From: Thelephora terrestris
Taxonomy: Eukaryota > Basidiomycota > Agaricomycetes > Thelephorales > Thelephoraceae
NCBI GenBank assembly: GCA_015956445.1
Contig: WIUZ02000013.1
Span: 806,001 to 870,000 of the forward strand
Direction of reading: 5' to 3'
DNA: 64,000 bases
A model generated the notes under the pieces. That model saw only the letters and a program-made list of their open reading frames with translations, was not told the origin of the DNA and searched no databases. Shown here one piece after another: positions 1 to 12,300 of this stretch; position 1 is the first letter of the stretch, and every line of letters starts with the position of its first letter. The position numbers were made by a program, and so were the translations under genes.

Positions 1-831
1 TCATCCAAGTCATCCATGCTCTCCTTTTCATCACTTCCCTCCTCTTTTACCACATACCTCCTCTCCATGCTGGACTCCCCTGCCTACGCCAACCTCACGA
101 CAAAGTATCTCACGGAGGTGTTCAACCCCGCGACTCCAGATAACCCCAGGGTCAAATACTTCAGCATCGCGGGTCGCTGCGATGGGGTAAGCATTTGGCA
201 TCCGCTTTGGTTGCCTAAGCTCGTTCTAGACGGGTACGAGCTGAAGCTACGGAAGCAATCGAATTCCTCGTCACCGCGTGATCCTGATTCGCAATGGGGG
301 AACGATTGCTTGGTTACCATCGAGAGCGCGAAGTGGGGCGAATTCTTGGGTGTTCTGGAGGAATGTGACCATTGGGCTATGCGGGGTGCATCTGTGCTTG
401 ACCTAAATTATGACCTGTCGTCAGTCGCTGCCTCAATACCCTCCCTGACGATGAAACTCGGTGCAGGTAATGGAATGGATGGCGATTGGAGTCTACTGGA
501 TTGGGGGAGATTCGTAAAGCTGTGGAGGACGGAGGAATCTAACCAGAGGATTTCGAATCGGGGGCTCTCCACTGAAGTCGTCGAGAGGGGGGGATCTTCT
601 GTGGAAGATGCTAAGGAGAGGGATAGGGAGAATGCGCTCAAGACTTCTACGGATAACGTTTCGGCAATGGTGGACTGGATAGTCGATCAGGTACCTCTGT
701 CTTCCAAGGAGAAAGGGAAGACGGGTGCTGCTGAGAAGGAGGAGTCGCGGAAGAGGGATATCGCAAGCAAGGAGGGGTTGGAAAGGTTGTATGTGGCACT
801 CTCGAAGAAGCTGTATGATGAAGGGCTGTGA
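1..831 (+). CDS. Triacylglycerol lipase-like alpha/beta hydrolase, C-terminal part (5' end outside window)
   Basis: The frame is open from base 1 and stops at 829-831, so this is the 3' end of a gene that begins outside the window; the first ATG at 16 is probably internal. The visible 270 or so residues resemble the C-terminal half of fungal TGL2-type lipases. The block YFSIAGR is followed by GNDCLVTIESAKWGEF and then CDHWAMRG. In this family the Asp of the ND-LVT block and the His of the DHW block complete the Ser-Asp-His triad; the nucleophile elbow is not in the window. The last 90 residues are charged, low in complexity and end in a basic tail. No membrane segment is visible. The role would be ester-bond hydrolysis of acylglycerols, with mitochondrial location only by analogy to yeast Tgl2. 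No intron is seen in this part. Confidence 0.72.
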   Translation, partial: SSKSSMLSFSSLPSSFTTYLLSMLDSPAYANLTTKYLTEVFNPATPDNPRVKYFSIAGRCDGVSIWHPLWLPKLVLDGYELKLRKQSNSSSPRDPDSQWGNDCLVTIESAKWGEFLGVLEECDHWAMRGASVLDLNYDLSSVAASIPSLTMKLGAGNGMDGDWSLLDWGRFVKLWRTEESNQRISNRGLSTEVVERGGSSVEDAKERDRENALKTSTDNVSAMVDWIVDQVPLSSKEKGKTGAAEKEESRKRDIASKEGLERLYVALSKKLYDEGL

Positions 832-1112
832 CCGGGCTCGTTGTTTCCCATTCCTGGCAGCTATCGATGCACGCACACCTGTATTGTTTCTTTTTCTTGT
901 CTAACATCGGCCGCATCATGTAAATACACCACACATTATGTACGGTTGTTGCAACTTGGCATACAAGTCGACCTCGTCGCACACTCTGAGGTCTAGTTTG
1001 GATCTGGTGACTGATCAAAGGAAGTTCAGTGGAATTAAAACCTAGGTGAAACATCTGTAGATACACATTTCCATCCGCAAGCTGAACGAATGGGATTCCG
1101 GTCCGTAGCCTT

Positions 1113-3093
1113 CTAGAAGAGTAAATCATCAACACCAGAGGGTTTCGTGGTATTCGTGTTGTTCGCAGTGGGGTTGGAAGGTCCACACAGTCCGCCTCCC
1201 ATCATGGGCTGCCTGGCTTGATTCTGGTTCGTAGCTCCCCAAATTCCCGCAGCCGACTTCTCCTTCTCCAAATCCTTCATCGATTTGGCAGGGACAGGGT
1301 TCGTGTTCGGCTTGTTCGCCGTGGGCGACGCTCCGAGGGAAAGGTTCCACAAATCGTCAAAGTTCGCAGATGTAGCTGGTTTGCCAGAAGTTTGCGAGGT
1401 GGTGGTGGGTTTGATTCCTTGTTGCAGCGGAGGGGATGCAGGCGACATGATGGAGGCGCTTATATTATAGTTGGGAGCTGCGTAAGTCGGGGATGTGGTG
1501 CGAGAACCGGGGGACATGACGTTCATGCCAGGACCAAAGAAGTTGGGTTGCTGGACGGGCTGAACAGGCTGGATTGGTTGGAATTGCCGGGCAGGTTGGA
1601 GCGGAACGACGGGTTTCATTTGTTGAACGGGTTGGAAGGGCAAAGCAGGCTTTGGTGGCTGGGGAGCGGGGGCGGCGAAGCCTAAGCTAGTGGGGGGAGG
1701 CGCGGCTTGGAAATCGGTGAAATCGTCATCTTCAAAAGATACATTGGTCAAAGCTAGAACGAGATCACAAAGAAACCCATACCGTCAAGTGAGGCGGCGG
1801 GTTGTGCAGGTTGGGGAGGGGCCAGTCCCGGTGCACTGATCGGAGGAGAAACGGCAGACCCGCTACTGAAAGGATCGTCATCGGCATAGCCAAGTAGGTC
1901 AACCTCTTTGGCCGGTGGTTTTTCTGGAGCCTTTGAAGAGCTAAGGGAGGTTTTAGACAAGGTCGATTTGCCCTTTTGCTGGTTCGATGGGCGGGCGTCG
2001 TTGGTGGAGAGTGAAGACCGCCGGGGGGTTTCGTCATCTCCAGCATCGTACTCCTGGAACCTCCTCGAATTGCTATAACTGCCACCGCCAGAGTAACTGC
2101 CATCACCACCACCAGAACGGCTGCCGCTTCCAGAGTAGCCGCCATCTTCATCGCCGTCATAATTTCCGTAGCTTCCACCACCACCCGAGCTAAAGCTTTC
2201 ACTACCGAACCCTCCGTAGCGGGAGCCAGTTGAGGCGGGACCCCAGCCCTCGTTGCCAACCCCGGTGTACTTGGACTTGTTTACTTTGGCCTTCCTTCGC
2301 TCGGCGCGAATTTTTTCGACGTCTGATAAGAGTTCGACAATCTCCTTGGAACGGTTGCGAACTGTGCGGAGAACCGTTAGGCAACGTTTTGAAAACATAA
2401 ACCCTACAAACCGTTGACCCCCTGATCTTTGCCTTTTTCGTCTACGTAGTAGAAGTTCCTCAGCATCTTCACGGTAGAGATGTGGGAGCGAGCATCATCT
2501 ACAACGCGTTCACTCCCGTTCTTGACCAGGTATTCCAGAAGTTGCAGTGCCTATGGTGGATAAGCTGAAAGAACAAAAAACTGTAATAATGGGCTCACCT
2601 TATATATTTGTCTCCACTGGCGGGCCTCTTTTTCCATAAAGCGCGAATAGATAGCAGGCATAATCTCGTTGAACTGCTGACTGGGGCCATCATCGAAAAG
2701 GACGCGGATGCGGGCGATATCCAAACTCACAAGTTGAAGGTTCTGTGCAGAAGAGGTTCGAGGTCACTGGGTGGGGCAGGATGCGAAGAAGAAGTGTTCC
2801 GACATACCCTTGGGCAATTTCCTGCATCAAGGTCGAGCTCGCCCCCCTTCCAAAACATTTGGGTCTTCTAAAGATGACGTAGAAGTTTAAATGGCTCACC
2901 ATGGCTCGTCGTTGGTAGCCTCTTGGACTTTAGCCTCCATTTCGCTGACGTTAAATACAACATTTTTGGCCTGCGTCACCTTCAGCAAAATGTGGTTGAA
3001 GTGGAGTGTTTTCCGCACCTGATTGTACACGCTCTTGATGTCATAGAGAGTAATCTGTGAGAGAGTGTTTCCGAGGGATTCTAGACGGTCCAT
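1113..3093 (-). CDS. Epsin-like ENTH-domain clathrin adaptor (Ent3/Ent5 type)
   Basis: Seven exons on the minus strand: 3093-2900, 2846-2808, 2742-2731, 2680-2599, 2550-2412, 2361-1783 and 1753-1113. They join to 1686 nt, or 561 residues, with canonical splice sites throughout. Residues 1 to about 150 form an ENTH domain, seen in NDEPWGASSTLMQEIAQG, FNEIMPAIYSRFMEKEARQW and LLEYLVKNGSERVVDDAR. ENTH domains bind phosphoinositides on Golgi and endosome membranes. The rest is disordered: Gly/Ser-rich, then Pro/Gln-rich. It contains an acidic FEDDDFTDFQ motif of the kind that binds the gamma-ear of GGA and AP-1 adaptors, and the protein ends in VDDLLF. This layout matches yeast Ent3, so a role in TGN-to-endosome clathrin transport is the best guess. 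The 12-nt third exon is needed to restore the conserved GTFNF segment. The start at 3093 gives the normal short helix-0 region (MDRLESLGN). Confidence 0.88.
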
Positions 3094-3554
3094 TGCTGGG
3101 GATTCGGGAGCCTTGTCGATAAGGTCAGGATACGTGTGGTCGGAGAGGTCGAGCGGAGGTGCCGGACAACACGTGACTAGTTACCCCGTTTGTGATGTTT
3201 CCGGCATTTGCCTAAACTCAGCCGTTTTGGGTGGCTGAAGAATGCAGACTCGAACTTGTTTACAACTGCCGTCCAGAACAGGTGAATCTCGCTGGCATCC
3301 GCCAATCTGACGCCTGGGTAGTCCCCAAACGATCTCTACGTATTTTCTTTGCCCTGGTGGCTGTTTTGATCTGTTTCACGTTCCTCAGGAATCGAACTTA
3401 GAGCAGGCCGAAAGGTCAACGTCCACTAGCGTCTCATAACGTCAATCTCTGTCATACCACCAGTATGGCACCTCTTCCATGCATGCGCCGTTGTCATACT
3501 TAATGCTCTACCGCAGGCTCTGATATCTTGCACTCATCTCTTCGCATCTCCGCC
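3094..3554. other. Intergenic region between divergent genes
   Basis: This stretch separates the divergent ENTH gene (minus) and the Ser-rich gene (plus) and presumably holds both promoters. I see no coding frame and no clear TATA box in it. Confidence 0.5.
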
Positions 3555-6111
3555 ATGCCATCCCTCCTCTCCCGCATTCGTAATCGTGTATCAAGCACTC
3601 AACCCTCAGCACAGTCTGTATTAACACCACCCACACCGACTCCTTTAGAAGCCACCCCGAATCTTATCGATGCGACCCCCTCCCCCCTTCTAGGTCTGAT
3701 GATACGGCCTGATCTTAACGCTCTCCTGGAATCATACGAAACGGAGGACATAAGTCCTCAACGCCAGAACAAGGGTAGTCCAGCCGTCCCAGCTCCGTCA
3801 TCGAGTCAGGAAGGTTATAGACCCCTGTCTCCGAACCCTAATATGTCACGAAATATTTTGACCAAGTCACCAGAACACACCTTGCCAACCACCCCGATTT
3901 CTATAGGGCAACCCACTTTCCCCATCTTTGCTGAAGCTTCTCCGATAAGTGGCACTTTTGGCAGACAACAATCTCCCCTGGCGAACCTTAGTTTAGCTGG
4001 GTCAGGGTCGCCTCATCGTAGAGCGCTAACTCGCTCTTGGTCTCTTGGTGAAACAGCAAACCTAGATCAGAAGCTGACTGGCGCTCAGAGGTCGGGATGG
4101 GACCAAACGCCGACCGTCCAACTTCCTTTATCAGGGACGTTCGAGAGATCTTCTAGCACGCGCAGCCTCCCCGATGAAAATAGAAGGATCGACCGACGTA
4201 GGCGTACGAATACAAGATCTCTCAGTTCTTCGAGGGCTAGCCGTTCAAGATCTCCGGCGACGCCACGACCGAATCGAACGCCATCTTCGATCACTCATCG
4301 ATCTAGGTCTGTTTCTCCTAGAACATTTGGCCACCCAACGCCGCCATATTCGAGTCGCACCTTTGGCCGCCATGAGAGTCCCCCGCCACCTTTGCCTCCG
4401 TTAGATCGCCCAGAGCTGATCCTCGATGCGAGGGGATCGAGGCCTGCAACCCTTGGAATTTTGCATCAGTCATCAAAAAGCGCCGCTACAGTTCTTCATG
4501 TCGATGGTACCCCTGGAATTCCCCAGGAACCCGCATCAGGCCCTTCGGTCAGACACAAGCCCGCAGCGCGGAAGCGATCGAAGACGTTTTCTGTTGATAG
4601 TGGAAGATCGAGTCGGCGTTCAAGCGCGGAGTGGAGCTCAGTACAAGCCACGGAAGGAGTCCTCACAGACTCGAATAGCTGGCAGGCTCAAGTATCGAGG
4701 GAGATCGTAAGACTGTCACTTGGCGAACCGGTCGCATTACCGGAAGGGGACCCCGGAAATGGCCGCAAATTTTCCCACGTGTCTGCCACACGACAGGGCC
4801 CTCCCGTTGAAGCTTTTGTCTCACCCCGCCCTCCCTCTTCACTAGGGTCCTTGTTGTTCCTTCAAGGTCAACGAAATATCTTTTGCGCTGCATATCTAGT
4901 GCCACTGAACGGATATCATTATTTTCAGATTCAAATCCTCTCTCTTCCCCTTCCGAATATCGTGGCGGTGATCAAGCTGTGGTGACAGGTGACGAGTACA
5001 ACAAGCACAAGCGAATGACCGAGCAAGGAACCTCGACGCTCCAAGTTGCGAACAACCCTTCAAATACAAAGGGAAAACAACCGCTCAAGTCTTCGCTCCG
5101 TGCAAGCTCCTCCACGCCACGATACTCGGCAATATCCACCGTCCTCGCTACCCCAACACGATTAGAAAACCAGTCCTCAGATTCTGGTGGTTCGAAGGGG
5201 AAACGGAAGGCAGATGCGATAGACATCACTCCCCCAGATCAGAAGAGCCTGCACGCAAAATTTGCTGTGCCTGAGGATCTACCATGTGAGTAACCTTTTT
5301 CATTTCTCCAGGTCGTCACGCTCACTTTGTCGCGTGCAGTGGAGAAACGCACAGGATCAGATCTACAAGTTCCTTCTTCCTTTCGTGCTAAACGTGCTAG
5401 ACTTTCTACCTCGTCGTATTCGCCTTCCCCCTCCCGTCCCGGCGTATCGCCGAATGCCACAAACACTGGCACATGGACCAGTTCGACGAGCTCAAAAATA
5501 CGATCCCTATCGCGGCAACAATCTGTAACGAAACCTCCAAGCTCGAAGACGAATTCGTATCGATCAGACATACCTTCGGATAGGATCCGACTGTCCGAGC
5601 GGTACGAACGCACAAGGAGCATGTCACAACTCTCCCATACTTCCATACCAGTCAGCGCTCTCGTATCACCTCGAGCTCCGTCTGTGAGCAAGTCATTGAC
5701 GAGTGCCTACCATATGCGCGATCCGAGGAAGCCCCCAAGGGTGCAACCCACTCCCTGGAGTTTGAGGTTTAGAACGGAAGTCGAGGACGGCAGTCCGATT
5801 CACGCTTGGTTTTTCTTTCTTGGTTTCATTCTCTTCCCTCTTTGGTGGTTTGCAACAGTGTGGCGGATTCCTCAGACGAGGAGAGTGGGAGGAAGCGAGG
5901 TCGAGAAGGCGGTTACACTAGACGACCCGCAGGTTGAGCATGGTGAGTGATTCTTATCGAGTCGTTTCACACTAGTCAACCAACAATGACCGCGTCTTTT
6001 TTGTCACCCCCAGATGCCCGTACATGGCGTTTCCGCTGCCGTATCATGGCGGGCGTCTCTCTAATCACATACATCCCATTCATCGTACTCGTCAGCATTT
6101 ACGCCCATTGA
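3555..6111 (+). CDS. Ser/Pro-rich protein with two C-terminal transmembrane segments, function unknown
   Basis: Four exons, 3555-4866, 4929-5285, 5340-5942 and 6014-6111, join to 2370 nt, or 789 residues. I chose ATG 3555 (MPSLLSRIRNR); the frame extends upstream only through a TTG. About 700 residues are disordered: rich in Ser, Pro, Arg and Thr, with many SP and RS dipeptides and basic patches such as KRKAD, which are plausible phosphorylation sites. The C-terminus is different and clearly folded. It has a hydrophobic segment, HAWFFFLGFILFPLWWFATVW, followed by a short charged loop and then a second one, MAGVSLITYIPFIVLVSIYA. This makes a hairpin or two-pass anchor that leaves the long tail on one membrane face. 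I do not recognise a named family. The conserved look of the last two exons suggests the membrane part is the functional core. Intron phases are consistent. Confidence 0.7.
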
Positions 6112-6974
6112 CTTCTCATTCCTCGTTCTCTTGCATCCACGCCCCCGCCCCGTCACCGACAACTCCGAACTCGCCCTCCTGCCCGTCACCACATTCTACG
6201 CCCACCACCCGTTTCGCTTCTCTCTTGGTTACGGTTCTGGCTTAAGCTACTCGAAGCATCGATAATCCATTCCCCGTGTTTATTGCCTACTATAAACCAC
6301 AGAATGGACAATAATGGCATAACTTCGAATTCAGTTGTCGATTCTTGCCTTGTTTCCCTCCTTCCCCATCGCCTTCCCTCTACAGTCGCCAGTTCGGGTC
6401 CGCTCACTTGAATATACTCACCGCCAAACCCAATACCCATTTCTTGTGTTAGGCATCCGCCTACCCCCAATCCCTTCCACTCCCTCCCTTCCGTCTTCAA
6501 TCAACTGTATATCTATATTTTCTCAAGTCCCGTGTATATTTGACTATGCACCGTCCCACTCTCATTTAATATTCACCACTGTCCCTTCCCTGTTGTTTTC
6601 TAGAGTTTTGGGTTGGACCTTTGGGTCCCCTCGTTGATATCCGTCGTCGAGAACCATATGTTGTGTACCAGAAAATACAAACAAGTTTATGCATTGTAAA
6701 CCACTTCAAGAAGGACTGGATACCGGCAGGCCCACTATCCTATATCCTTGTGTAACTTTTCCCGTATGTTCTACGGGTTAGCGATGTACCCATCATCCTT
6801 GAGAAATGAAAAATGTAGCATCCACCCCAAGTTTTCTATTTGGAACGTATTGCGTGCTGGAGCGCTGATCGGTGGTGACAGAAGCCGCCCAGGAAGGAGT
6901 CCCGGTTCAAAGATAATCTTGATGATAAATCCTCCCCGTTACCCACTAACTTCATTTCTAAGCAATCAGCGAGG
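6112..6974. other. Intergenic region, nothing recognised
   Basis: This is the 3' flank of the Ser-rich gene and the 5' flank of the glutathione synthetase gene. It is C/T-rich up to about 6640. I see no conserved reading frame, RNA gene or repeat. Confidence 0.5.
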
Positions 6975-8685
6975 ATGGCGGTCTCCCTAGAGGTCGGCGA
7001 GAAAGAACTTCAAGAGCTTACAAGGCTCGCGACCACCTATGCGCTTGCTCACGGTCTCTTGTACCTTCCCGTCGGAGACGTCCAACCTCCAGCTCCGACA
7101 TCGGCGATCCACGCACCCTTGGCAATTTTCCCGACTTCCTATCCACGGTCCAAGTTTTCTCTAGCACAGAAGCTTCAGCCGCTATTCAATGTCCTTTACG
7201 CACGCGTTGCCACGGATGATCAATTTTTGGATAAAGTCATGGGGGCGGTAGAGGGAGCCGGGAAGGTCGACGAGTTCACTGGCCAGTTGTGGAGGTGTTG
7301 GAAACAATTGCGGGATGAGGGTATTCAGCAAGTACGTATAAGGGCTTCGTAAATGCCTAATCTGACGGGTATTGCAGAGCTGGCAACTGGGTTTGTTCAG
7401 GTCGGATTACCTACTTCACGACCCAGAAGGCGGGAAGGATGTTTCGCTGAAACAAGTCGAATTCAACACCATATCCTCCTCGTTTGGGGCATTGTCCTAT
7501 CGTTCTTCTGCCCTCCACCGGTGCGTGCATCGTCACTAAACTACGCATGTCCCTCTTACGGTTCAGTACAGCTACCTTGCCAAATCCACATCATACTTCG
7601 GTGCTTTCCCCGGATTGAGCCTCGACGATCTCCCAACGAACGATACCCCTTCTAGACTAGCGCGCGGCCTCGCAGAAGCTCATGAAGTTTATGGATCGGC
7701 GAAGTGAGACTTTGACTCCAGAGCGATCTCATCGTCTCAATCTCGTAAAGTGCGCAGATACTGTTTGTGGTACAACAAAACGAACGGAACATTTTCGACC
7801 AGATGGATCTGGAATACGAACTTCTTGAACGGTGTGTTATTGTCTTCCTTTGCCTAGAAATTTTACCCTTACTTGAGGCTTGCCAGCCATTCTCTTCATG
7901 TCATCCGTCAGACCTTTGACGATCTAGTGGAATCCGCTGAGATCGATGCGACTTCAAGGACCTTGAGGATCAAACACCCGGTTACAAACCAAGCCGTTGA
8001 AATTTCCACCGTCTACTTTAGAGCAGGATATACCCCCACCGATTACCCCACCCAAACTCACTTCGATATTAGACTCTTGCTGGAACGATCGCGCGCTATC
8101 AAATGCCCCACCATACAGCTACAACTCGCCGGAGGCAAGAAGGTCCAACAAGCCCTGACGAAGCCAGGAGTCCTCGAATCCTTCCTTCTCGATCGTACTC
8201 GCTGGGATGGTCCAGATTTCACCGAGGACGATGTTGCCCTCCTCCGGGCTAGTTGGATGGGCATGTGGGGTTTAGACGAAGACGACGGCGGTGGAACAGA
8301 CAAAGCCAGGTCTGCGGCGGAGAAGTTGGTATTGAAGCCCCAACGGGAAGGCGGCGGCAACAACGTTTACAGATCCTCCATCCCTGGGTTCTTGGATACA
8401 CTACCGACCGCCGAACGAGAGGCATGGATTGCGATGGAATTGATAGAGACTCCAAAGGGGGTGATTAACTACCTCGTCCGTGCGGGGTCCGGCTCCCAGG
8501 GTGCCGTCAGGACGGAAACGATCAGCGAGCTGGGGATTTTTGGCTGGGCATTGTTCGGTCCTGGCGCCAAGGAGATCAAGCATGAAGAAGCGGGTTGGCT
8601 GGTAAGGACGAAAGGAACGGACTCCGACGAGGGTGGCGTCGCTACCGGCTTCTCTGTGTTGGATTCCTTGCTCTTGGTAGACTAG
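6975..8685 (+). CDS. GSH2: Glutathione synthetase
   Basis: Five exons, 6975-7331, 7378-7520, 7572-7703, 7751-7831 and 7887-8685, join to 1512 nt, or 503 residues, the usual length for the eukaryotic enzyme. It ligates gamma-glutamylcysteine and glycine using ATP in the cytosol, the second step of glutathione synthesis. Diagnostic stretches are FRSDYLLHDP and KQVEFNTISSSFGAL near residue 130-160, the QQNERNIFDQ segment, and the ATP-grasp glycine-rich loop LKPQREGGGNNVY near residue 370. These are followed by WIAMELIETP, and the C-terminal RTETISELGIFGW matches the family. The start is the only in-frame ATG giving a normal N-terminus (MAVSLEVGEKELQEL). For the third intron I used the acceptor AAG at 7748-7750, because the later CAG breaks the frame. 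The gene looks intact and single-copy here. Confidence 0.93.
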
Positions 8686-9396
8686 TAGATTGGAAGGTTT
8701 GTTGATCTCCGGACTTCACGTTTGGTGGCCCATTGGGGATTGGTGCTTTCTTCTAAACCCATCATCTCTTCACAATGGGTGACTATCCGTAGGAATAGGT
8801 TAGTCTAGGAATATATAGATCCATCGTGGAAGGGTGCCAGTTGCCCCTGACCCTACAGGGCGGTCGGGTTCCCTTCGCTTTCCTTACAAGACCACAACTA
8901 TATTCATCTGGGTTCGAGTGTACTATGAAAATCCTACAGAAAGTCACCAAACGCTAGAGCAGCGCGACACCCAGTCTCGTTACACTGTCGAGAGGCGATT
9001 TGATTTTACTTGGTTGGCCCACACAAGCTGCGAGGCGTGCGGCATCGCTTCACAATTTCACAACGACTGGGCGCGTTTGTGATGCACGGGATTGCTGGGC
9101 CTGCGCTCAAGCGCTCATCAGCTGCCTGACAAGATTCGTTCCAGTGCTCTAGCTGTGATACCGATCTGACCGGGCTCTCCTCATTAATGAGGATGCGGGC
9201 CCCACCGGTTCCGTAACTTTATCGTCAACGAGTTGCGCTTCGCACGAGGGAACTCAGCGCGAAGCCGCAAACCGAAATGGCCCTCAGTCGGCATGTCTTT
9301 TCCTAAGATTCTGGGCTAGTGCTTTATTGTACATGTGTTCCTGGGCTAGGAACGTGCCACTGAGTTCTTGAAAAACGCGTACCTGCATTGCCGATC
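8686..9396. other. Intergenic region between convergent genes
   Basis: 3' flanks of the glutathione synthetase gene (plus) and the 2OG oxygenase gene (minus). I see no coding frame with family similarity and no RNA gene. Confidence 0.45.
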
Positions 9397-12300
9397 TTAC
9401 GAGGGTTTCTTGTCGTGATGATGACTGTAAGCAGCCTCCAATCTTTCCCTGACGTGATCTCCGGCTGTGACGACTGGATATTTGGGTGGCTCCCCCTCTG
9501 TTATACATGACGGAATGGGCTACCACAGCATCATAAATTCAACGGGAAGACCTCATGTCGAGATGGTTAAGGGTACTTACCACCAGCTTGACATCATAGT
9601 CTGTGCCAAAGAACAGGGGCATAGAGTATCGTTCGACACCGCTGCGGTTAATAGCTCGATGGACGGTCGATTTGAACACATCGTCTAGAAACACATCGGA
9701 TCTTTAGGACAGCTGACTCGCTCTGTGGATTCTGAATGACGTACTCGTCCACCTGGAGAATTGGTCCCCGATGCTGCCACATGTCAGCCTCATGATCAGA
9801 GGGTGTTCCTAACGTAGGTTGCGTACTTCATGACGAGGGTTCCAGGGATGGGAGGAGCGTCGATCCACTTCTTGTCTTGATTGAGTACTTGGAGTGCCTC
9901 ATCAGGAAAACCGGGATCGATATATACGCGCTTATAATCGCCAGAAGCAAGAGGCGATCTTGTAGTCGCGTATACGCGTGCATCCAAATTGGATGCGCTT
10001 GTAGCCCCTGACTGTGGCTTGTGGACGCATCCACGAAATCCTCAGCTAGGGAGCCAAAAAAAAAAACGCTGGCCCCTGGCGCCTGGGACCGTCCATACTT
10101 GTCCAGAGCCGGTTGCTCGTTCAGCCATTTCATTCAGTTCAGAAAAGTGTATTACTCATGTTCAGACCAACAAAGTTGACAACTACACAAAAGATGATAT
10201 CGTCTACACTCACGAACGAAGTTGATGACTGTTGGGCATTGATATCATCAATGACAAACGACAAGATATAAGCGGGGTGAACCCACCTTGGGGACATAAC
10301 CGAACCCCTCATGAACCACTCCAGCCTCCCAGAGATCCCAACCGAACCCCGAGTGACGTCAATCCGAGCGACGAGCGAACCTCCAAGCTCCACCGGATCA
10401 ATGAACCCACCAGTGAGTCAGTGACGAACACTGCTCCACATGCTCCACCTCGGATGTGCCCAAATGGGTTTAGATCAGGGTGTGGGTAACCAGCGCAGGA
10501 ATAAACATGCTGATCCTAAGGGTGAGGGTACGATGATGGTGGAAGTCTGAGGGAAAGAGAGACGACGCTCTCCGATCGGAAGAGGGGTCCTTATAAATCT
10601 TCCATAACTCGTCCATAAATAAACACAAATATTGGAGGTCTATGGGATTGTGGTTGTTGCTGGCCCGATTCAGAAGAGGGTGGTACCCAGAGATGCGATG
10701 CCTTTGAATGGAGGGCCGTGAGTGAGGACAAACTTCACTAGGGTCTGGGACGGCGTTGAGGCCAACAAATTTCTTCGCCTGCCCTACGATCTTGTTCCCG
10801 GGAGAACTGGCCCTTCGGGCGAGTGACTGAACTGGTTGTGGTTGGCTCTGTTAGCAATCCAGAAAAAATCCATGGCACTGGAATGACGAACGAAGTTTGC
10901 AAAGTTTGACCATTTGGTCCGATGAGAAAGGGGATCCGTGCGGTCCCAGCTCGAGCGATTTCCTAGTACTGGGCTCGCGGAGCTACAATCCGACAGTAGA
11001 GAGTCGATACGCGCGTTTTGCCCACCTTTGAATCCATGGCTTGAGCTTGTGTGTGTACCAGCCGTTCCCAGTATGAGTGTCATTGCAGTGGATACGCAAC
11101 AAGTCGAGCACGTTTTATTTGACATAGTAGCGCCGACCAGCGGCATGGCCCATGACCCCCTTCGCGCCTCATACTAACACAAAACGATAACGGCTCCGTA
11201 GCAAAGAATCGGACTCAAAAACAGCGAAAGATTGACATACAATACACCTGTGATTGTTGTGCACAGTGGTGGTTGCCAGTGGCTGGCAATTGAGGGTCAT
11301 AACGTGTGGCTTGTCCTCTGAGTTCCAGGCACCCAGCAAGCGATATCTTGAGAGCTTCGTAGATTTCCACCCAAGTCCCCCTTCTGGTTTAGAGGCACAT
11401 AGAAACATTAGGGCGAGTATACAAGTGCATACATGCATTTTTTAGGACGGTAAAGGCGCTCACAGGTTTCAGCGTAGGCGTACAAGCGCACACAATCGCC
11501 ACAAGCGCATCTATGACGACGCCTGTTTTCCTGATGCTGGATCCCGGGTTCTTGCCAAAGCATAGTGAAACACTGGCGGAGTCACCATTGAGTTGGAATA
11601 CGTCTAATGGAATCGTGATGGCCATCCCACCTCGAAGCTAGCATTCCCAAGGTAAGACGATTGTCACATCAGATGAAGACTAATCGATGAAACCGAATGG
11701 GAGAGAACGTTGACTCAACTCGGTATGGGCGCCGATCCCAATGACCCTGTCGTCGACTGGCCCAGTCTGAGCTGGGTAGTGGAGGATTTTCATAATTGCG
11801 GCGGAGTTCTTTGTCTAAGACGTCACGGTGGGGGAGGCGTCGAATTGTAAGCAGAGGGCATCTTCGTTGGAACTTGAGGCGAGGGGGGGTTATACAGTAC
11901 CTTGTCATCGAAGAAGCCTTCTGGGAGGTCAAGGGCGAGAGCAAATATTGGGAACAAGAGCCTCCCAACCCCCACTGCTGCGTGGCTTGGAGTATTTGAA
12001 TGACTGTCGGGGAAATAGGGGGGGCCGGAGTCCAACTTACTAGTACTGTAGGACAGCTCCTCGGAAGCTTGGAGACTCTTGGGGCCACACATTCGCCCCC
12101 GCCATAACGCCGTCGTGATCTCTTTTGGAGGCCTCGGATTCTGCATCCAGTGCTTCCCAACCCACCTCAAACCCCTCATGCATGTCACCCATATTCTCTG
12201 GGTCATTGTTGCTACTCAGGAGAGGCTGATATCCTTTGAACGCTGGGTTTTTGCGGATGTCAAGCTTGGCAAACAAGTTCGGTTCAGGAGGCCTCCAGAC

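Noticed and set aside
3528-3554. Upstream start for the Ser-rich protein
   Set aside because: The frame begins at TTG, not ATG; the first ATG is 3555.
10050-10075. Poly-A run as evidence of a retroposed insertion
   Set aside because: Only 12 bases long, with no target duplication and no coding remnant next to it.
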